Below are positions 39,412 through 48,254 of a DNA stretch of 63,293 bases, piece after piece (the first letter of the stretch is position 1; every line of letters begins with the position of its first letter). Source of the stretch: Flavobacterium sp. ACAM 123. Lineage in GTDB: Bacteria; Bacteroidota; Bacteroidia; Flavobacteriales; Flavobacteriaceae. The stretch is from the NCBI RefSeq assembly GCF_000264055.1, contig NZ_AJXL01000006.1:1-63293 (forward strand), written 5' to 3'. The notes under the pieces were generated by a model. That model saw nothing but the letters and a program-made list of their open reading frames with translations, was not told the DNA's origin and did no database searches. The position numbers and the translations under genes are program-made.

Positions 39412-40202
39412 CTGTTTAATCGCATTCTTTTCAGTTCCTGAAAACGTATATAAACACTATAGGCGTTCAAATAGCAAATAACAATCCCTTTTTTACCATC
39501 TAGTATCCCCATCCTGATGATATATTGATATAGAAATTGATATAAGGGTCTGAAGTAAAAATGAAAAAAAGTAGGCTTTGTTCCTTTGTTTAATTCTTCG
39601 ACTGCTTTTAATTTACCGTAAACATTCATCTTTTGTTTGTAATCGCTGTAGCTACGATACGAATAGTGAATCAGTTTATTCTCTAATTTACCTGTTTTTC
39701 CAGTAACGGTTAATTTTTCATGAACAATCTTTCCTAAATCATACTGAGCCTTTTCTTTCTTGAAAAGTCTGATGATTTTATCTGTCTGCCAACCGCTGAA
39801 GCGTAGCTTTGTGTTTTTGAACATGAAGGTACGGTAACAATAATAGGCAGGAAAGGAGTCTTTGTGCTCGATGGTTTTGATGATTTCCTCTTTTAGCTCA
39901 GCCGTTAGTCTTTCATCAGCATCTAAAAAAATTATCCAGGAATACGTAGCTAAACTAATTGCATAGTTTCTTTGAACTGCATAGTTTTCAAAAGTATGTT
40001 GTACTACTTTTACATTCTTATAAGTTGCCGCTATTACTGCGGTTTTATCTGAACTAAAAGAATCCACGACAATTATTTCATCAGCAAAAGCCAAGTCGCT
40101 TAAAACATTTTTTATATTGTGCTCCTCATTGCGGGTGATTATTAAGGCGCTTAAAAATGTTTTACTGGTAGCTATTCCGTTTGTATTTCTATTAATTGTC
40201 AT
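39408..40202 (-). CDS. Glycosyltransferase family 2 protein (LPS core type)
   Basis: 264 residues with a GT-A fold: SALIITRNEEHNIKNVL, DEIIVVDSFSSDKT, and the DXD metal site in WIIFLDADERLT. The rest resembles WaaE/KdtX-like transferases of LPS inner core (KNTKLRFSGWQTDKIIRLFK, GKIVHEKLTV, IHYSYRSYSDYKQKM). It overlaps the heptosyltransferase-like gene upstream by 4 bases, so the two are translationally coupled. Its last 4 bases overlap the convergent kinase-like gene. Confidence 0.93.
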   Translation of the reverse strand: MTINRNTNGIATSKTFLSALIITRNEEHNIKNVLSDLAFADEIIVVDSFSSDKTAVIAATYKNVKVVQHTFENYAVQRNYAISLATYSWIIFLDADERLTAELKEEIIKTIEHKDSFPAYYCYRTFMFKNTKLRFSGWQTDKIIRLFKKEKAQYDLGKIVHEKLTVTGKTGKLENKLIHYSYRSYSDYKQKMNVYGKLKAVEELNKGTKPTFFHFYFRPLYQFLYQYIIRMGILDGKKGIVICYLNAYSVYIRFQELKRMRLNS

Positions 40203-41266
40203 TTTGATAGAATGTTTAATAGAAAAGATTTTAGTTTCTCTTTGTATAGCTTAGGTTCAAATTCTTTGTATAAAGTAAGAGCATTCTGTTTAAGTTTCTT
40301 TTCTGTTTTTTGTGAAAGTAACTCCGGTTTGTAATCATTCAAATGGACTGACATGTGGTGAATTCCATCTTCTAATGTGGCCCAAATTTTCTTTTCAATC
40401 CAAGGGGAGAAGATGATAAAAGAGGGTTTTCCTAGTGCTTTTGCCATATTTATGGCGCCACCGTCATTACCTATAATTAAGTCACATTGATTCAACACGC
40501 CAATAAATGATCTTAAATCACCTCCAAGTAAATCAAAATATATTTTTTTCTGGGTTGAGGGCTTGCAACTAGTAAAAACAGTTTTAGCATCATTGATTTG
40601 CTTTGGAAAATAATTAAAAAGAATATTCACATCATTATTGTCTGCAATTGTGTCAATTACGGATGTAATATAGTTTAATGGATAGGTCTTCAATTTTTCA
40701 CTGCCCAAAAGGCTAATCATAACTGTTTTTCGATTTCTTATTAGTTGATGTTTTTCAAAAAGGGCAATAGCATGCTGATTTTCTTCAGGAGTAACAAATA
40801 GTTTAGGTAGCGGATCAATTTTCACTGATAAATGAAGTGGTTCCAGAAGTGACAGCCTTCTTTCAATGGCTAAACCCAAATTAGTTTTTGGGAATTCCTC
40901 AAACGGGACATTGTCAGTATATAGAAAAGTGCGTCCTTTTTTCTTATAAGATATTTTTCTTTTGGCTTCACTCAGTAATACAATCAACCAACTTTCTAAT
41001 TTTGAATAGGCGTCAATTAATAAATCATATTTAGTGGCTCTGATTTTGAGTGCTAAATTCAGGAATTCTCTTTTGCTTGTTCGATGCTTTTCTTCAAAAC
41101 GTATAATCGTATCGATATTTGGATTGCCTTCTAAAACAGGAGTTGTTGATTCATAGACCAAATAATCGATTTGAGCATCAGGGTAGGCGAGTCGCAGATT
41201 ATTGCATATAATGCTACTTACCAATACATCCCCGATCATTTTTTGTTGTATAACTAGTATTTTCAT
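40199..41266 (-). CDS. Glycosyltransferase family 9 (heptosyltransferase-like)
   Basis: About 355 residues. Landmarks are MKILVIQQKMIGDVLVSSII at the start, ISLLGSEKLKTYPLNYI in the middle and LIGNDGGAINMAKALGKPS near the C-terminus, the donor-site pattern of the GT9 family. It adds heptose to the LPS core in Proteobacteria; the exact sugar here is unknown. I take the ATG of MKILVIQQ. The frame runs 14 codons further, but those would be encoded within the dapD terminator hairpin. Confidence 0.92.
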   Translation of the reverse strand: MKILVIQQKMIGDVLVSSIICNNLRLAYPDAQIDYLVYESTTPVLEGNPNIDTIIRFEEKHRTSKREFLNLALKIRATKYDLLIDAYSKLESWLIVLLSEAKRKISYKKKGRTFLYTDNVPFEEFPKTNLGLAIERRLSLLEPLHLSVKIDPLPKLFVTPEENQHAIALFEKHQLIRNRKTVMISLLGSEKLKTYPLNYITSVIDTIADNNDVNILFNYFPKQINDAKTVFTSCKPSTQKKIYFDLLGGDLRSFIGVLNQCDLIIGNDGGAINMAKALGKPSFIIFSPWIEKKIWATLEDGIHHMSVHLNDYKPELLSQKTEKKLKQNALTLYKEFEPKLYKEKLKSFLLNILSK

Positions 41267-41271
41267 AAGAT

Positions 41272-41299
41272 AAAAAAAAACCTCCCTTTTTGAGGGAGG
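41272..41299 (-). terminator. Terminator of dapD
   Basis: Stem CCTCCCT / AGGGAGG followed on the minus strand by nine T. It lies between dapD and the heptosyltransferase-like gene. Confidence 0.88.
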
Positions 41300-41333
41300 A
41301 ATATACAATATAATATTTTAGTACAAAATAAAT

Positions 41334-42149
41334 TTAAACCGCTACGTCATATTCGCGTAAAGCGTTATTCAAAGATGTTTTTAAATCAGTTGATGGCTTG
41401 CGTGTTCCAATGATTATTGCGCATGGAACTTGAAAATCTCCAGCCGGAAATTTCTTAGTATAGCTACCTGGAATTACTACTGAACGGGCAGGAACAAATC
41501 CTTTCATTTCAACAGGGGTTTCTCCAGTTACATCAATGATTTTTGTAGATGCAGTCAAACATACATTAGCGCCTAAAACAGCTTCTTTCCCTACGTGAAC
41601 TCCCTCAACAACGATGCAACGGGAACCTATAAAAGCACCGTCTTCAATTATTACAGGGGCAGCTTGTAAAGGTTCAAGAACCCCACCAATTCCTACTCCG
41701 CCACTTAAATGTACGTTTTTACCTATTTGTGCACAACTTCCCACTGTTGCCCAGGTATCAACCATCGTTCCTTCATCTACATAAGCGCCAATATTTACAT
41801 AACTTGGCATCATGATTACACCACTTGAAATGTAAGCGCCGTAACGAGCAGAAGCTCCCGGAACTACACGAACACCTTTAGCAGCATAGTCTTTTTTTAA
41901 TTCCATCTTGTCATGGTATTCAAAAATTCCTGCTTCCCATGTTTCCATTTTTTGGATAGGAAAATACATAACAACTGCTTTTTTAACCCACTCGTTTACT
42001 TGCCATGCGTCTCCTTTAGGTTCAGCAACTCGCAATTTACCTGCGTCTAATAATTCTATGACTTCTCTGATGGCTTTTGTCGTCGTTTCTTCTTGTAACA
42101 AAGCTCTGTTTTCCCAGGCTTGTTCTATAATTGTTTGTAATGAATTCAT
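41334..42149 (-). CDS. dapD: 2,3,4,5-tetrahydropyridine-2,6-dicarboxylate N-succinyltransferase
   Basis: 271 residues with a left-handed beta-helix of hexapeptide repeats (VNIGAYVDEGTMVDTWATVG, IGGVLEPLQAAPVIIEDGAF, SRCIVVEGVHVGKEAVLGAN). The family start IIEQAWENRALL and the C-terminal ALREYDV are present. It performs the succinylation step of the succinylase branch of diaminopimelate/lysine synthesis in the cytoplasm. It has its own promoter and a strong terminator, so it is a single-gene unit. Identification is secure. Confidence 0.97.
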   Translation of the reverse strand: MNSLQTIIEQAWENRALLQEETTTKAIREVIELLDAGKLRVAEPKGDAWQVNEWVKKAVVMYFPIQKMETWEAGIFEYHDKMELKKDYAAKGVRVVPGASARYGAYISSGVIMMPSYVNIGAYVDEGTMVDTWATVGSCAQIGKNVHLSGGVGIGGVLEPLQAAPVIIEDGAFIGSRCIVVEGVHVGKEAVLGANVCLTASTKIIDVTGETPVEMKGFVPARSVVIPGSYTKKFPAGDFQVPCAIIIGTRKPSTDLKTSLNNALREYDVAV

Positions 42150-42166
42150 CTGTGATAATTTTTAAA

Positions 42167-42194
42167 CAAAGATATGTTTTTATAGCAAAAACAA
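42167..42194 (-). promoter_or_regulatory. dapD promoter
   Basis: On the minus strand TTG, a 17-base spacer and TATCTTTG match the Bacteroidetes -33/-7 pattern, ending 18 bases before the dapD start. Confidence 0.7.
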
Positions 42195-42480
42195 AAACCC
42201 AATTTAATTTGAAAATGTTACAAAAATCTCGAAGTGGTGCTTGATGTTGAGGGGGTGTGTTTTTGAATAGAGTAGCAATGTTAGTGTTTCGTTATTGCGA
42301 ACGCCTTTAATTTACTGGGATATAGGGTATCGGGTTACAGTTTTAGTTAAGCCCATTAGATCTGGACAAAGAGTAAGAAGCTTTTGAATTTGATTCGTTA
42401 TAAAGGAGAAGGGCCTTGAGAAAAAAGAGATAAGAAGATAAGATTTCTTTTCTTGCTTAGAAACGGAAAATTAAAATAGT
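42195..42480. other. Intergenic region between dapD and ruvX
   Basis: About 290 bases between divergent genes. I see no gene, tRNA or hairpin of note, only the two promoters at its edges. Confidence 0.5.
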
Positions 42481-42488
42481 TATCTTTG
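42481..42488 (+). promoter_or_regulatory. Promoter -7 box of ruvX
   Basis: TATCTTTG, a perfect TAnnTTTG, 13 bases before the ruvX start. Confidence 0.6.
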
Positions 42489-42501
42489 AAAAAAAAATAA
42501 A

Positions 42502-42918
42502 ATGCCTAGAGTACTTGCCATAGACTACGGACAAAAACGCACTGGTATTGCAGTGACAGATGAAATGCAAATCATAGCTTCGGGATTAACAACTATTCCA
42601 AGTGCAACTGCCATTCCTTTTTTAAAAGATTATTTCTCTAAAGAGAAGGTCGAAGCGGTGCTTATTGGTGAACCCAAACAAATGAATGGGCAGCCCTCAG
42701 AAAGCGCTTCTATTATAAAAGGTTTTGTGACTCATTTTACCAATCATTTTCCGGAGATGAAAGTGATTCGCGTAGACGAGCGTTTTACCTCAAAAATGGC
42801 AGTTCAATCCATGCTTGATAGCAGGTTAAAGAAAAAACAACGGCAAAATAAGGCATTAATTGATGAGATTTCGGCGACGATTATGCTTCAGGATTTTTTG
42901 AATCGAAAAACGTTTTAA
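42502..42918 (+). CDS. ruvX: Putative pre-16S rRNA nuclease / Holliday junction resolvase-like (RuvX/YqgF)
   Basis: 138 residues with an RNase H-like fold: VLAIDYGQKRTGIAVTD carries the first catalytic Asp, LIGEPKQMNG the central strand and VDERFTSKMA the Glu. The C-terminal IDEISATIMLQDFL carries the last Asp. The family is implicated in 16S rRNA 5' maturation. In flavobacteria it usually sits just before def, DUF5606 and mazG; here mqo and a FUSC gene lie between, so the usual neighbourhood is split. Confidence 0.95.
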   Translation: MPRVLAIDYGQKRTGIAVTDEMQIIASGLTTIPSATAIPFLKDYFSKEKVEAVLIGEPKQMNGQPSESASIIKGFVTHFTNHFPEMKVIRVDERFTSKMAVQSMLDSRLKKKQRQNKALIDEISATIMLQDFLNRKTF

Positions 42919-43013
42919 ACAGTGATTTTTAAGAAGCTAAGCTAAGATCGAACGTTTTCGTAATTTGTAACTTTTCTCCCTTAATTTATAGTTTTTTTTG
43001 CAATTTTTAAAAG

Positions 43014-43021
43014 TACCTTTG
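43014..43021 (+). promoter_or_regulatory. Promoter -7 box of mqo
   Basis: TACCTTTG, a perfect TAnnTTTG, 18 bases before the ATG of MSDTTIRS. It supports that start, since the next upstream ATG would lie before the promoter. Confidence 0.6.
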
Positions 43022-43039
43022 CGCTTTAATATTTTTGCT

Positions 43040-44536
43040 ATGTCTGATACAACAATTCGTTCAAATACTGAAGTAGTACTTATAGGTGCTGGGATCATGA
43101 GTGCCACTCTTGGATTAATTCTAAAAGAACTTCAACCCGATATAAAAATTGAGATTTTCGAAAGATTGGATATCGCAGCTGCTGAGAGTTCTGATGCATG
43201 GAATAATGCAGGAACGGGACATTCTGCCTTTTGTGAGCTCAATTATACTCCTGAAAGTGAGGATGGAACTATTGATCCAAAAAAAGCAATTAGTATCGCT
43301 GAATCTTTTGAAGTATCGAGACAGTTCTGGTCTTACTTAGTAGAACAAAAAAAGATTTCTTCTCCTGAAAAATTTATTAAAAGTATTCCGCACCTCAGTT
43401 TTGTTTGGGGTGATAAAAACGTGGAATACTTAAAGAAAAGATTTGAAGCTTTACAACAAAATCAACTTTTTAAGGAGATGGTTTTCAGTACTGATTTATC
43501 TCAACTAAAAGAATGGATGCCTTTAGTGATGGAAGGTAGAGATGAATCTGAAAAAGTAGCTGCAACTTCTATGGCTATTGGTACTGATGTGAATTTTGGA
43601 GAATTAACTAGAAGTATGTTCAATCACTTAAGTCAACTTGACGGTGTATCAATCCATTTCAATCATGAAGTCCAGAAATTAAGTCAAAGAAAAGACAAGA
43701 CGTGGAGGATTAAAATTAGTGATTTGGCTACAGGCCAAAAAAGGAAAGTATACACTAAGTTTGTATTCATAGGTGCCGGTGGTGGATCATTACCGTTATT
43801 AGAAAAAGCAGACGTTCCAGAAGGAAAAGGTTTTGGCGGTTTCCCCGTAAGTGGACAATGGCTCAAATGTATTAACCCTGACGTTATTGCAAAGCATCAA
43901 ACAAAAGTATACGGTAAAGCTAGTGTGGGAGCACCGCCTATGTCGGTTCCGCATATAGATTCAAGAATGATTAATGGAGAAAAGCAGCTATTATTCGGAC
44001 CATTTGCCGGTTTTTCAACCCGATTTTTAAAAAACGGATCCTATTCAGACTTGCCCTTATCCATAAAACCAGACAATATCTTTCCGATGTTGTCCGCTGG
44101 AATTAAAAACATACCGCTCACAAAATATTTAATACAACAAGTACGTCAATCACCAAAAGATAGAATTGATGCACTGAGGGAATATGTACCGAGTGCTGTG
44201 TCTAAGGACTGGGTAATTGAAAGAGCGGGACAACGAGTACAGGTCATTAAAAAAGACAAAAAAGAAGGAGGAATACTTGAATTTGGTACGGAGGTAATTA
44301 CTACTGCCGACGGATCCTTATCTGTTTTACTTGGCGCTTCACCAGGTGCTTCCACAGCAGTTTCAATTATGATAGACGTCGTGGGAAGATGTTTTAAGGA
44401 GGAGTTAGCTTCACCTGAGTGGCAGGAAAAAATTAAAAAAATGATCCCATCTCATGGTCAATCATTAAATGATAATCCAGTGCTTTCAGACGAAATCAGG
44501 AAAAATACAGCTATAGCATTAAAATTGAATAATTAA
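43040..44536 (+). CDS. mqo: Malate:quinone oxidoreductase
   Basis: About 498 residues. The FAD-binding GxGxxG is in VVLIGAGIMSATLG, followed by the family hallmarks SSDAWNNAGTGHSAFCELNY, GGGSLPLLEKADVPEGKGFG, FPVSGQWLKC and LLFGPFAGFSTRFLK. Near the C-terminus LLGASPGASTAVSIMIDV follows. It is a peripheral membrane flavoenzyme oxidising malate to oxaloacetate with electrons to menaquinone, replacing or complementing NAD-dependent malate dehydrogenase in the TCA cycle. A -7 box precedes it and a hairpin terminator follows. Confidence 0.97.
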   Translation: MSDTTIRSNTEVVLIGAGIMSATLGLILKELQPDIKIEIFERLDIAAAESSDAWNNAGTGHSAFCELNYTPESEDGTIDPKKAISIAESFEVSRQFWSYLVEQKKISSPEKFIKSIPHLSFVWGDKNVEYLKKRFEALQQNQLFKEMVFSTDLSQLKEWMPLVMEGRDESEKVAATSMAIGTDVNFGELTRSMFNHLSQLDGVSIHFNHEVQKLSQRKDKTWRIKISDLATGQKRKVYTKFVFIGAGGGSLPLLEKADVPEGKGFGGFPVSGQWLKCINPDVIAKHQTKVYGKASVGAPPMSVPHIDSRMINGEKQLLFGPFAGFSTRFLKNGSYSDLPLSIKPDNIFPMLSAGIKNIPLTKYLIQQVRQSPKDRIDALREYVPSAVSKDWVIERAGQRVQVIKKDKKEGGILEFGTEVITTADGSLSVLLGASPGASTAVSIMIDVVGRCFKEELASPEWQEKIKKMIPSHGQSLNDNPVLSDEIRKNTAIALKLNN

Positions 44537-44544
44537 ATTTTCAC

Positions 44545-44582
44545 AAAATGAACTCTAATAATTTATTAGAGTTCATTTTTTG
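44545..44582. terminator. Terminator between mqo and the convergent FUSC gene
   Basis: A long stem AATGAACTCTAATAA / TTATTAGAGTTCATT followed by a T run on the plus strand. The FUSC stop codon lies inside the right arm. Confidence 0.85.
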
Positions 44583-46791
44583 TTTTAATTAATACCCGAG
44601 TAGTCTTGACTATGTTTTCTGACAAACTAGTTAGCCATATCAACTGTTCTATTACCAGTTGCGTTTCTTGTTTTTTTAATTCAAACTCTTTTTCACCTGT
44701 AGTGCTTTCTTCTTGTAATTCGTTAGCACGAATTTTATTTAATTCATTAAACCTGTTGCTCAAATCGGCGTTGATTGGATTTACTATTTGCTCAACATCA
44801 TCCTCTTTTAATAAAGTTATAGCATCTTCTAGATTTTTAACAACTTTGTCAAAGACAGCATTAAATGCTTCTGAAGCGGCAGATGTTTTATGTGATTGAA
44901 TGTAGGTTCCTAGAGAAGCGGCAGATGATAACAGGGTATGATTCATCACAGTCAGTTTATAGACTTGTCCTAATTTATTTTGTTTTGATTTAGGTTCTTG
45001 AAGCATTCTTTGAAAGGACGCCATTAGATTACCAATTTCAATAAAAGCATGCTTTCGGGCTACACGATACGCACTGGGAACAGTTCCTTTTTTGTTGTAA
45101 AACAGGGAGATTTGCTCTAAATAATTTCTATTTGCTTCAATCGATTTTTCTAAATAAACCGGTATTTTCACAAATTCCCAAGAAGGCCATAAAAAGTAAT
45201 TGGCAAGAAAGGACAAAAGAGCACCAACCAAGGTATCCACTACACGATATTGAATTAAATCTTCAATATTTGGGGTCAGAATCCCATAAATAAAGATGAC
45301 ATAAATAGTGATAAATGTGGCTCCAATCTTATAATTAGTTGGAGTAAAGGAAAAGCCAAAAAGCAAGGCGATAATCGCTAATCCGCCAATAATTGTCGAG
45401 TCATGAACTAAATAAAGGACTCCAAAAGCGATAAATCCACCTAAAATTGTACCAAAAATTCTGTGAAAGGTGCGCTGTTTTGTCAACCCATATCCTTGCC
45501 TCATGATAACGACAATAGTTAAAACGATCCAGTATGCGTTTTGAAAGGGAAGGACTTTTCCAATAATAAAACCCATCATAATAGTAATTGTGAGTCGAAG
45601 GGAATGTCTAAAAACAGTGGAGGAGAAACTTAAATTCTCGATCAGTGTTCGTACCGGATAGTATTGCGGAGTGATGAATTTTTCTAAATCTGTATCTTTT
45701 CCTTTTAAATCTTGTAATTTAACAACCGCTGTAAAAGCACGTTCTACTGTTTTATTTATCTCCACTTGTTTCTCGGCGTAGTGCAGCATATTTGTTAGCA
45801 TTAAAACACCTTCTGAAGCGTAGACTTTTCCTAAATCATTTTCATAGTCTGTAATTGCTAATTCTAAATTATGTAAATCAGCAAGAAGGCTGTGTTTTGA
45901 CACGTATTTTTCTCCGTTTTCAATACTTTCAGATAATGTCCTTAGGCTTTTGGCAAGGTTGTAAGCCAGTTTTTGGTACGTTTCTAAAACCCTGGGGTGA
46001 TTGTCAAATTTTTGATGTAGCTTGTTGTGGTCAAATGAAGTAGCAATGGCTAACTCCATAATTTCTACTAACGAAATAAACACAAGAAGTAGTTTTCGAT
46101 TTCGATTGGTAGAGCCGGAATCAGTTCGGTTCCTGATAAGGATCTCTCTTATATTTTCATGAATGGTGTTTAGTTGCACCTGTAAATTCAATTGTTTTTC
46201 AGTAATTGCCTTTCGATCTGAATTTAATTCCCATAAATCACCTCTTAATTTTAAATATTTGGAAGTTAGTTTTATACATTCGGCAATTTGCAGTTCGGCA
46301 TACCGGTTCGGTCTGATATAAAAGAAAATTAAAGAAACAATGAGGTAAAATAAGCCGCCCAAAAGTATTAATCCTGAATATTGAACTCTGTCCCAACCCG
46401 TTTGTAAATGAGCAAAAGCCAACGAGATTGCTATTAAAGCTGAAAACGAAACCATGGTTGCCCTTTGTCCATATACTGAAATCATCGACAAGAAGAACAA
46501 TAATACAGTTAAAAATGGATAAAATACCCAAGGGTAAGGATAGACAAGGTTTATTAACAAATTGACTCCGGAAACGATAAGAACCGTAACAAGAATTCCG
46601 TTAACTTTATGTTTTAGATTACTTGGGATATCACTGGGATAGGTGAAAAAAGCTCCTAGAGCGATAGTAAAACCAATTTTGAAATGGCCTAAATAAGAGA
46701 ATAATAAAACAGGTAGAACCGCTGCAATAGTTATTTTTAAAGCATTTGTAAAATAAGTACCGTCTGTAAATTTCTTGACGTTGGGAATCAT
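44566..46791 (-). CDS. FUSC family membrane protein (YccS/YhfK-like)
   Basis: 741 residues with two blocks of membrane spans. The first is at the N-terminus (LKITIAAVLPVLLFSYLG, IGFTIALGAFFTYP, VYGQRATMVSFSALIAISL). The second is at about 400-545 (NAYWIVLTIVVIMRQGYG, GTILGGFIAFGVLYLV). Each is followed by a helical cytoplasmic part. This is the FUSC/aromatic-acid-exporter architecture (YccS type). The transported compound is unknown. It lies leftward between mqo and def, interrupting the usual ruvX-def neighbourhood. Confidence 0.92.
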   Translation of the reverse strand: MIPNVKKFTDGTYFTNALKITIAAVLPVLLFSYLGHFKIGFTIALGAFFTYPSDIPSNLKHKVNGILVTVLIVSGVNLLINLVYPYPWVFYPFLTVLLFFLSMISVYGQRATMVSFSALIAISLAFAHLQTGWDRVQYSGLILLGGLFYLIVSLIFFYIRPNRYAELQIAECIKLTSKYLKLRGDLWELNSDRKAITEKQLNLQVQLNTIHENIREILIRNRTDSGSTNRNRKLLLVFISLVEIMELAIATSFDHNKLHQKFDNHPRVLETYQKLAYNLAKSLRTLSESIENGEKYVSKHSLLADLHNLELAITDYENDLGKVYASEGVLMLTNMLHYAEKQVEINKTVERAFTAVVKLQDLKGKDTDLEKFITPQYYPVRTLIENLSFSSTVFRHSLRLTITIMMGFIIGKVLPFQNAYWIVLTIVVIMRQGYGLTKQRTFHRIFGTILGGFIAFGVLYLVHDSTIIGGLAIIALLFGFSFTPTNYKIGATFITIYVIFIYGILTPNIEDLIQYRVVDTLVGALLSFLANYFLWPSWEFVKIPVYLEKSIEANRNYLEQISLFYNKKGTVPSAYRVARKHAFIEIGNLMASFQRMLQEPKSKQNKLGQVYKLTVMNHTLLSSAASLGTYIQSHKTSAASEAFNAVFDKVVKNLEDAITLLKEDDVEQIVNPINADLSNRFNELNKIRANELQEESTTGEKEFELKKQETQLVIEQLIWLTSLSENIVKTTRVLIKTKNEL

Positions 46792-46920
46792 ATAAGTGGT
46801 ATTGTATACAAATATATGAAATGTACGATTTATCCATAGCGGAAAAGGCGTAGATTTAAGTTTAAAATAGAAATAAATGCTAAATATCCCTTAGGAATTA
46901 TTCATTGTCTAAATTTTTAC

Positions 46921-46928
46921 TATTTTTG
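46921..46928 (+). promoter_or_regulatory. Promoter -7 box of def
   Basis: TATTTTTG, a perfect TAnnTTTG, 62 bases before def. This distance implies a 5' untranslated region of about 55 bases. Confidence 0.5.
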
Positions 46929-46990
46929 CCAACCGTAATTGAAGGACAAAAATCCTGAATTTAGGGCATATAATACTTAAAATAACAATA

Positions 46991-47578
46991 ATGATTTTAC
47001 CAATTGTAGGATATGGCCATCCTGTTTTAAGAAAAGTAGGAGAGAATATTTCACAGGAACATCCTGACTTGAAAGAAACGATTGCTAATATGTATGACAC
47101 CATGTATAATGCATGTGGAGTCGGTCTTGCCGCGCCACAGGTAGGAAAAGCACTTCGTTTGTTCATCATAGATACGACACCTTTTAGCGAAGACGAAGAT
47201 TTAGAGTCAGCAGAACAAATAGAATTGAAAGGGTTTAAAAGAACTTTTATCAACGCAAAAATGTTGAAAGAAGAGGGTGAAGAATGGTGTTTTAATGAAG
47301 GATGCTTAAGTATTCCAGATGTTCGTGAGGATGTTTACAGAAACGAAAGAATAACTATTGAGTACTGTGAAGAGGATTTTGTGGTGAAGACAGAAGTTTT
47401 TGAGGGGTTAATAGCGAGAGTGATTCAACATGAATATGATCACATAGAAGGAATTTTATTTACTGATAAAATTTCATCACTTAAAAAACGTTTGATTCAA
47501 AAAAAACTGAAAAATATTACTGAAGGAAAGACATTTCAAGACTATAGAATGAGGTTTATTGCTAGAAAGGGCAGATAA
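46991..47578 (+). CDS. def: Peptide deformylase
   Basis: 195 residues with all three motifs: GVGLAAPQVG, WCFNEGCLSIPDV (the Cys metal ligand) and QHEYDHIEGILF (HExxH metal ligands and catalytic Glu). It removes the formyl group from nascent protein N-termini at the ribosome. It heads the run def - DUF5606 - mazG, all rightward. Identification is secure. Confidence 0.98.
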   Translation: MILPIVGYGHPVLRKVGENISQEHPDLKETIANMYDTMYNACGVGLAAPQVGKALRLFIIDTTPFSEDEDLESAEQIELKGFKRTFINAKMLKEEGEEWCFNEGCLSIPDVREDVYRNERITIEYCEEDFVVKTEVFEGLIARVIQHEYDHIEGILFTDKISSLKKRLIQKKLKNITEGKTFQDYRMRFIARKGR

Positions 47579-47667
47579 TTAAATTTTAAATACTCTGTTT
47601 AGTGATGGTCTTTGGAATTTAATAAAGAATACATACAAATCGAATTCTTAATAATAATTATAACAAT

Positions 47668-48150
47668 ATGAATTTAGAAAAAATACTTGCGATTTCTGGA
47701 AAACCAGGTTTATTTGTACTTAAAGTGCAAACACGTACTGGTTTTGTTGCAGAATCATTATCGGATGGAAAGAAAATTACGGTAAATTTAAAAAGTAATG
47801 TAAGCTTATTATCTGAAATTTCAGTTTACACTTATGAAGGTGAAAAACCATTGGCAGAAATAATGAGCAAGATTGCTGTCAAGGAAAGCAATGGTCCTTC
47901 TATTTCACATAAAGAAGACAATGCTACATTAGCAGCTTACTTTAAAGAAATTTTACCAGATTACGATGAGGAAAGAGTATATCCGTCAGATATTAAAAAA
48001 ATAATAAACTGGTACAACATGCTCCAGGTTAAAGGTTTGGTTGTAGATGAAGAACCTGCAGTTGCAGAAGAAACTCCTAATGGAGAGGATGTTGAAGCTG
48101 TTGCAGAAAAACCAAAAAAGAAAAAAAAATTAAGGAATAATACATTCTGA
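47668..48150 (+). CDS. DUF5606 domain protein
   Basis: 160 residues: LEKILAISGKPGLFVLKVQT and RTGFVAESLSDGKKITV at the N-terminus, LPDYDEERVYPSDIKKIINW in the middle, and an acidic then strongly basic tail (KPKKKKKLRNNTF). The family is typical of Bacteroidetes, lies between def and mazG in many flavobacteria, and has no assigned function. The N-terminal fold looks small and beta-rich. A strong hairpin follows the gene. Confidence 0.9.
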   Translation: MNLEKILAISGKPGLFVLKVQTRTGFVAESLSDGKKITVNLKSNVSLLSEISVYTYEGEKPLAEIMSKIAVKESNGPSISHKEDNATLAAYFKEILPDYDEERVYPSDIKKIINWYNMLQVKGLVVDEEPAVAEETPNGEDVEAVAEKPKKKKKLRNNTF

Positions 48151-48159
48151 ATTTTATAA

Positions 48160-48196
48160 AAAATCCTGTCTTCTCTAATTTTAGAAGACAGGATTT
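48160..48196 (+). terminator. Terminator after the DUF5606 gene
   Basis: Stem AAATCCTGTCTTCT / AGAAGACAGGATTT with a short loop (CTAATTTT) and T-rich flank. It separates the DUF5606 gene from mazG. Confidence 0.8.
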
Positions 48197-48254
48197 CTTA
48201 TTTTTACGCACCCGAGTGGCCAAGGATCGAACCCACCAAGAAAAACCATATGCT

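Noticed and set aside
48204..48250. tRNA-like fragment (CCGAGTGGCC...GATCGAACCC) between the DUF5606 terminator and mazG
   Set aside because: It recalls tRNA start and T-loop bases, but no acceptor, D, anticodon or T stem can be formed on either strand; it is just the region ahead of mazG.
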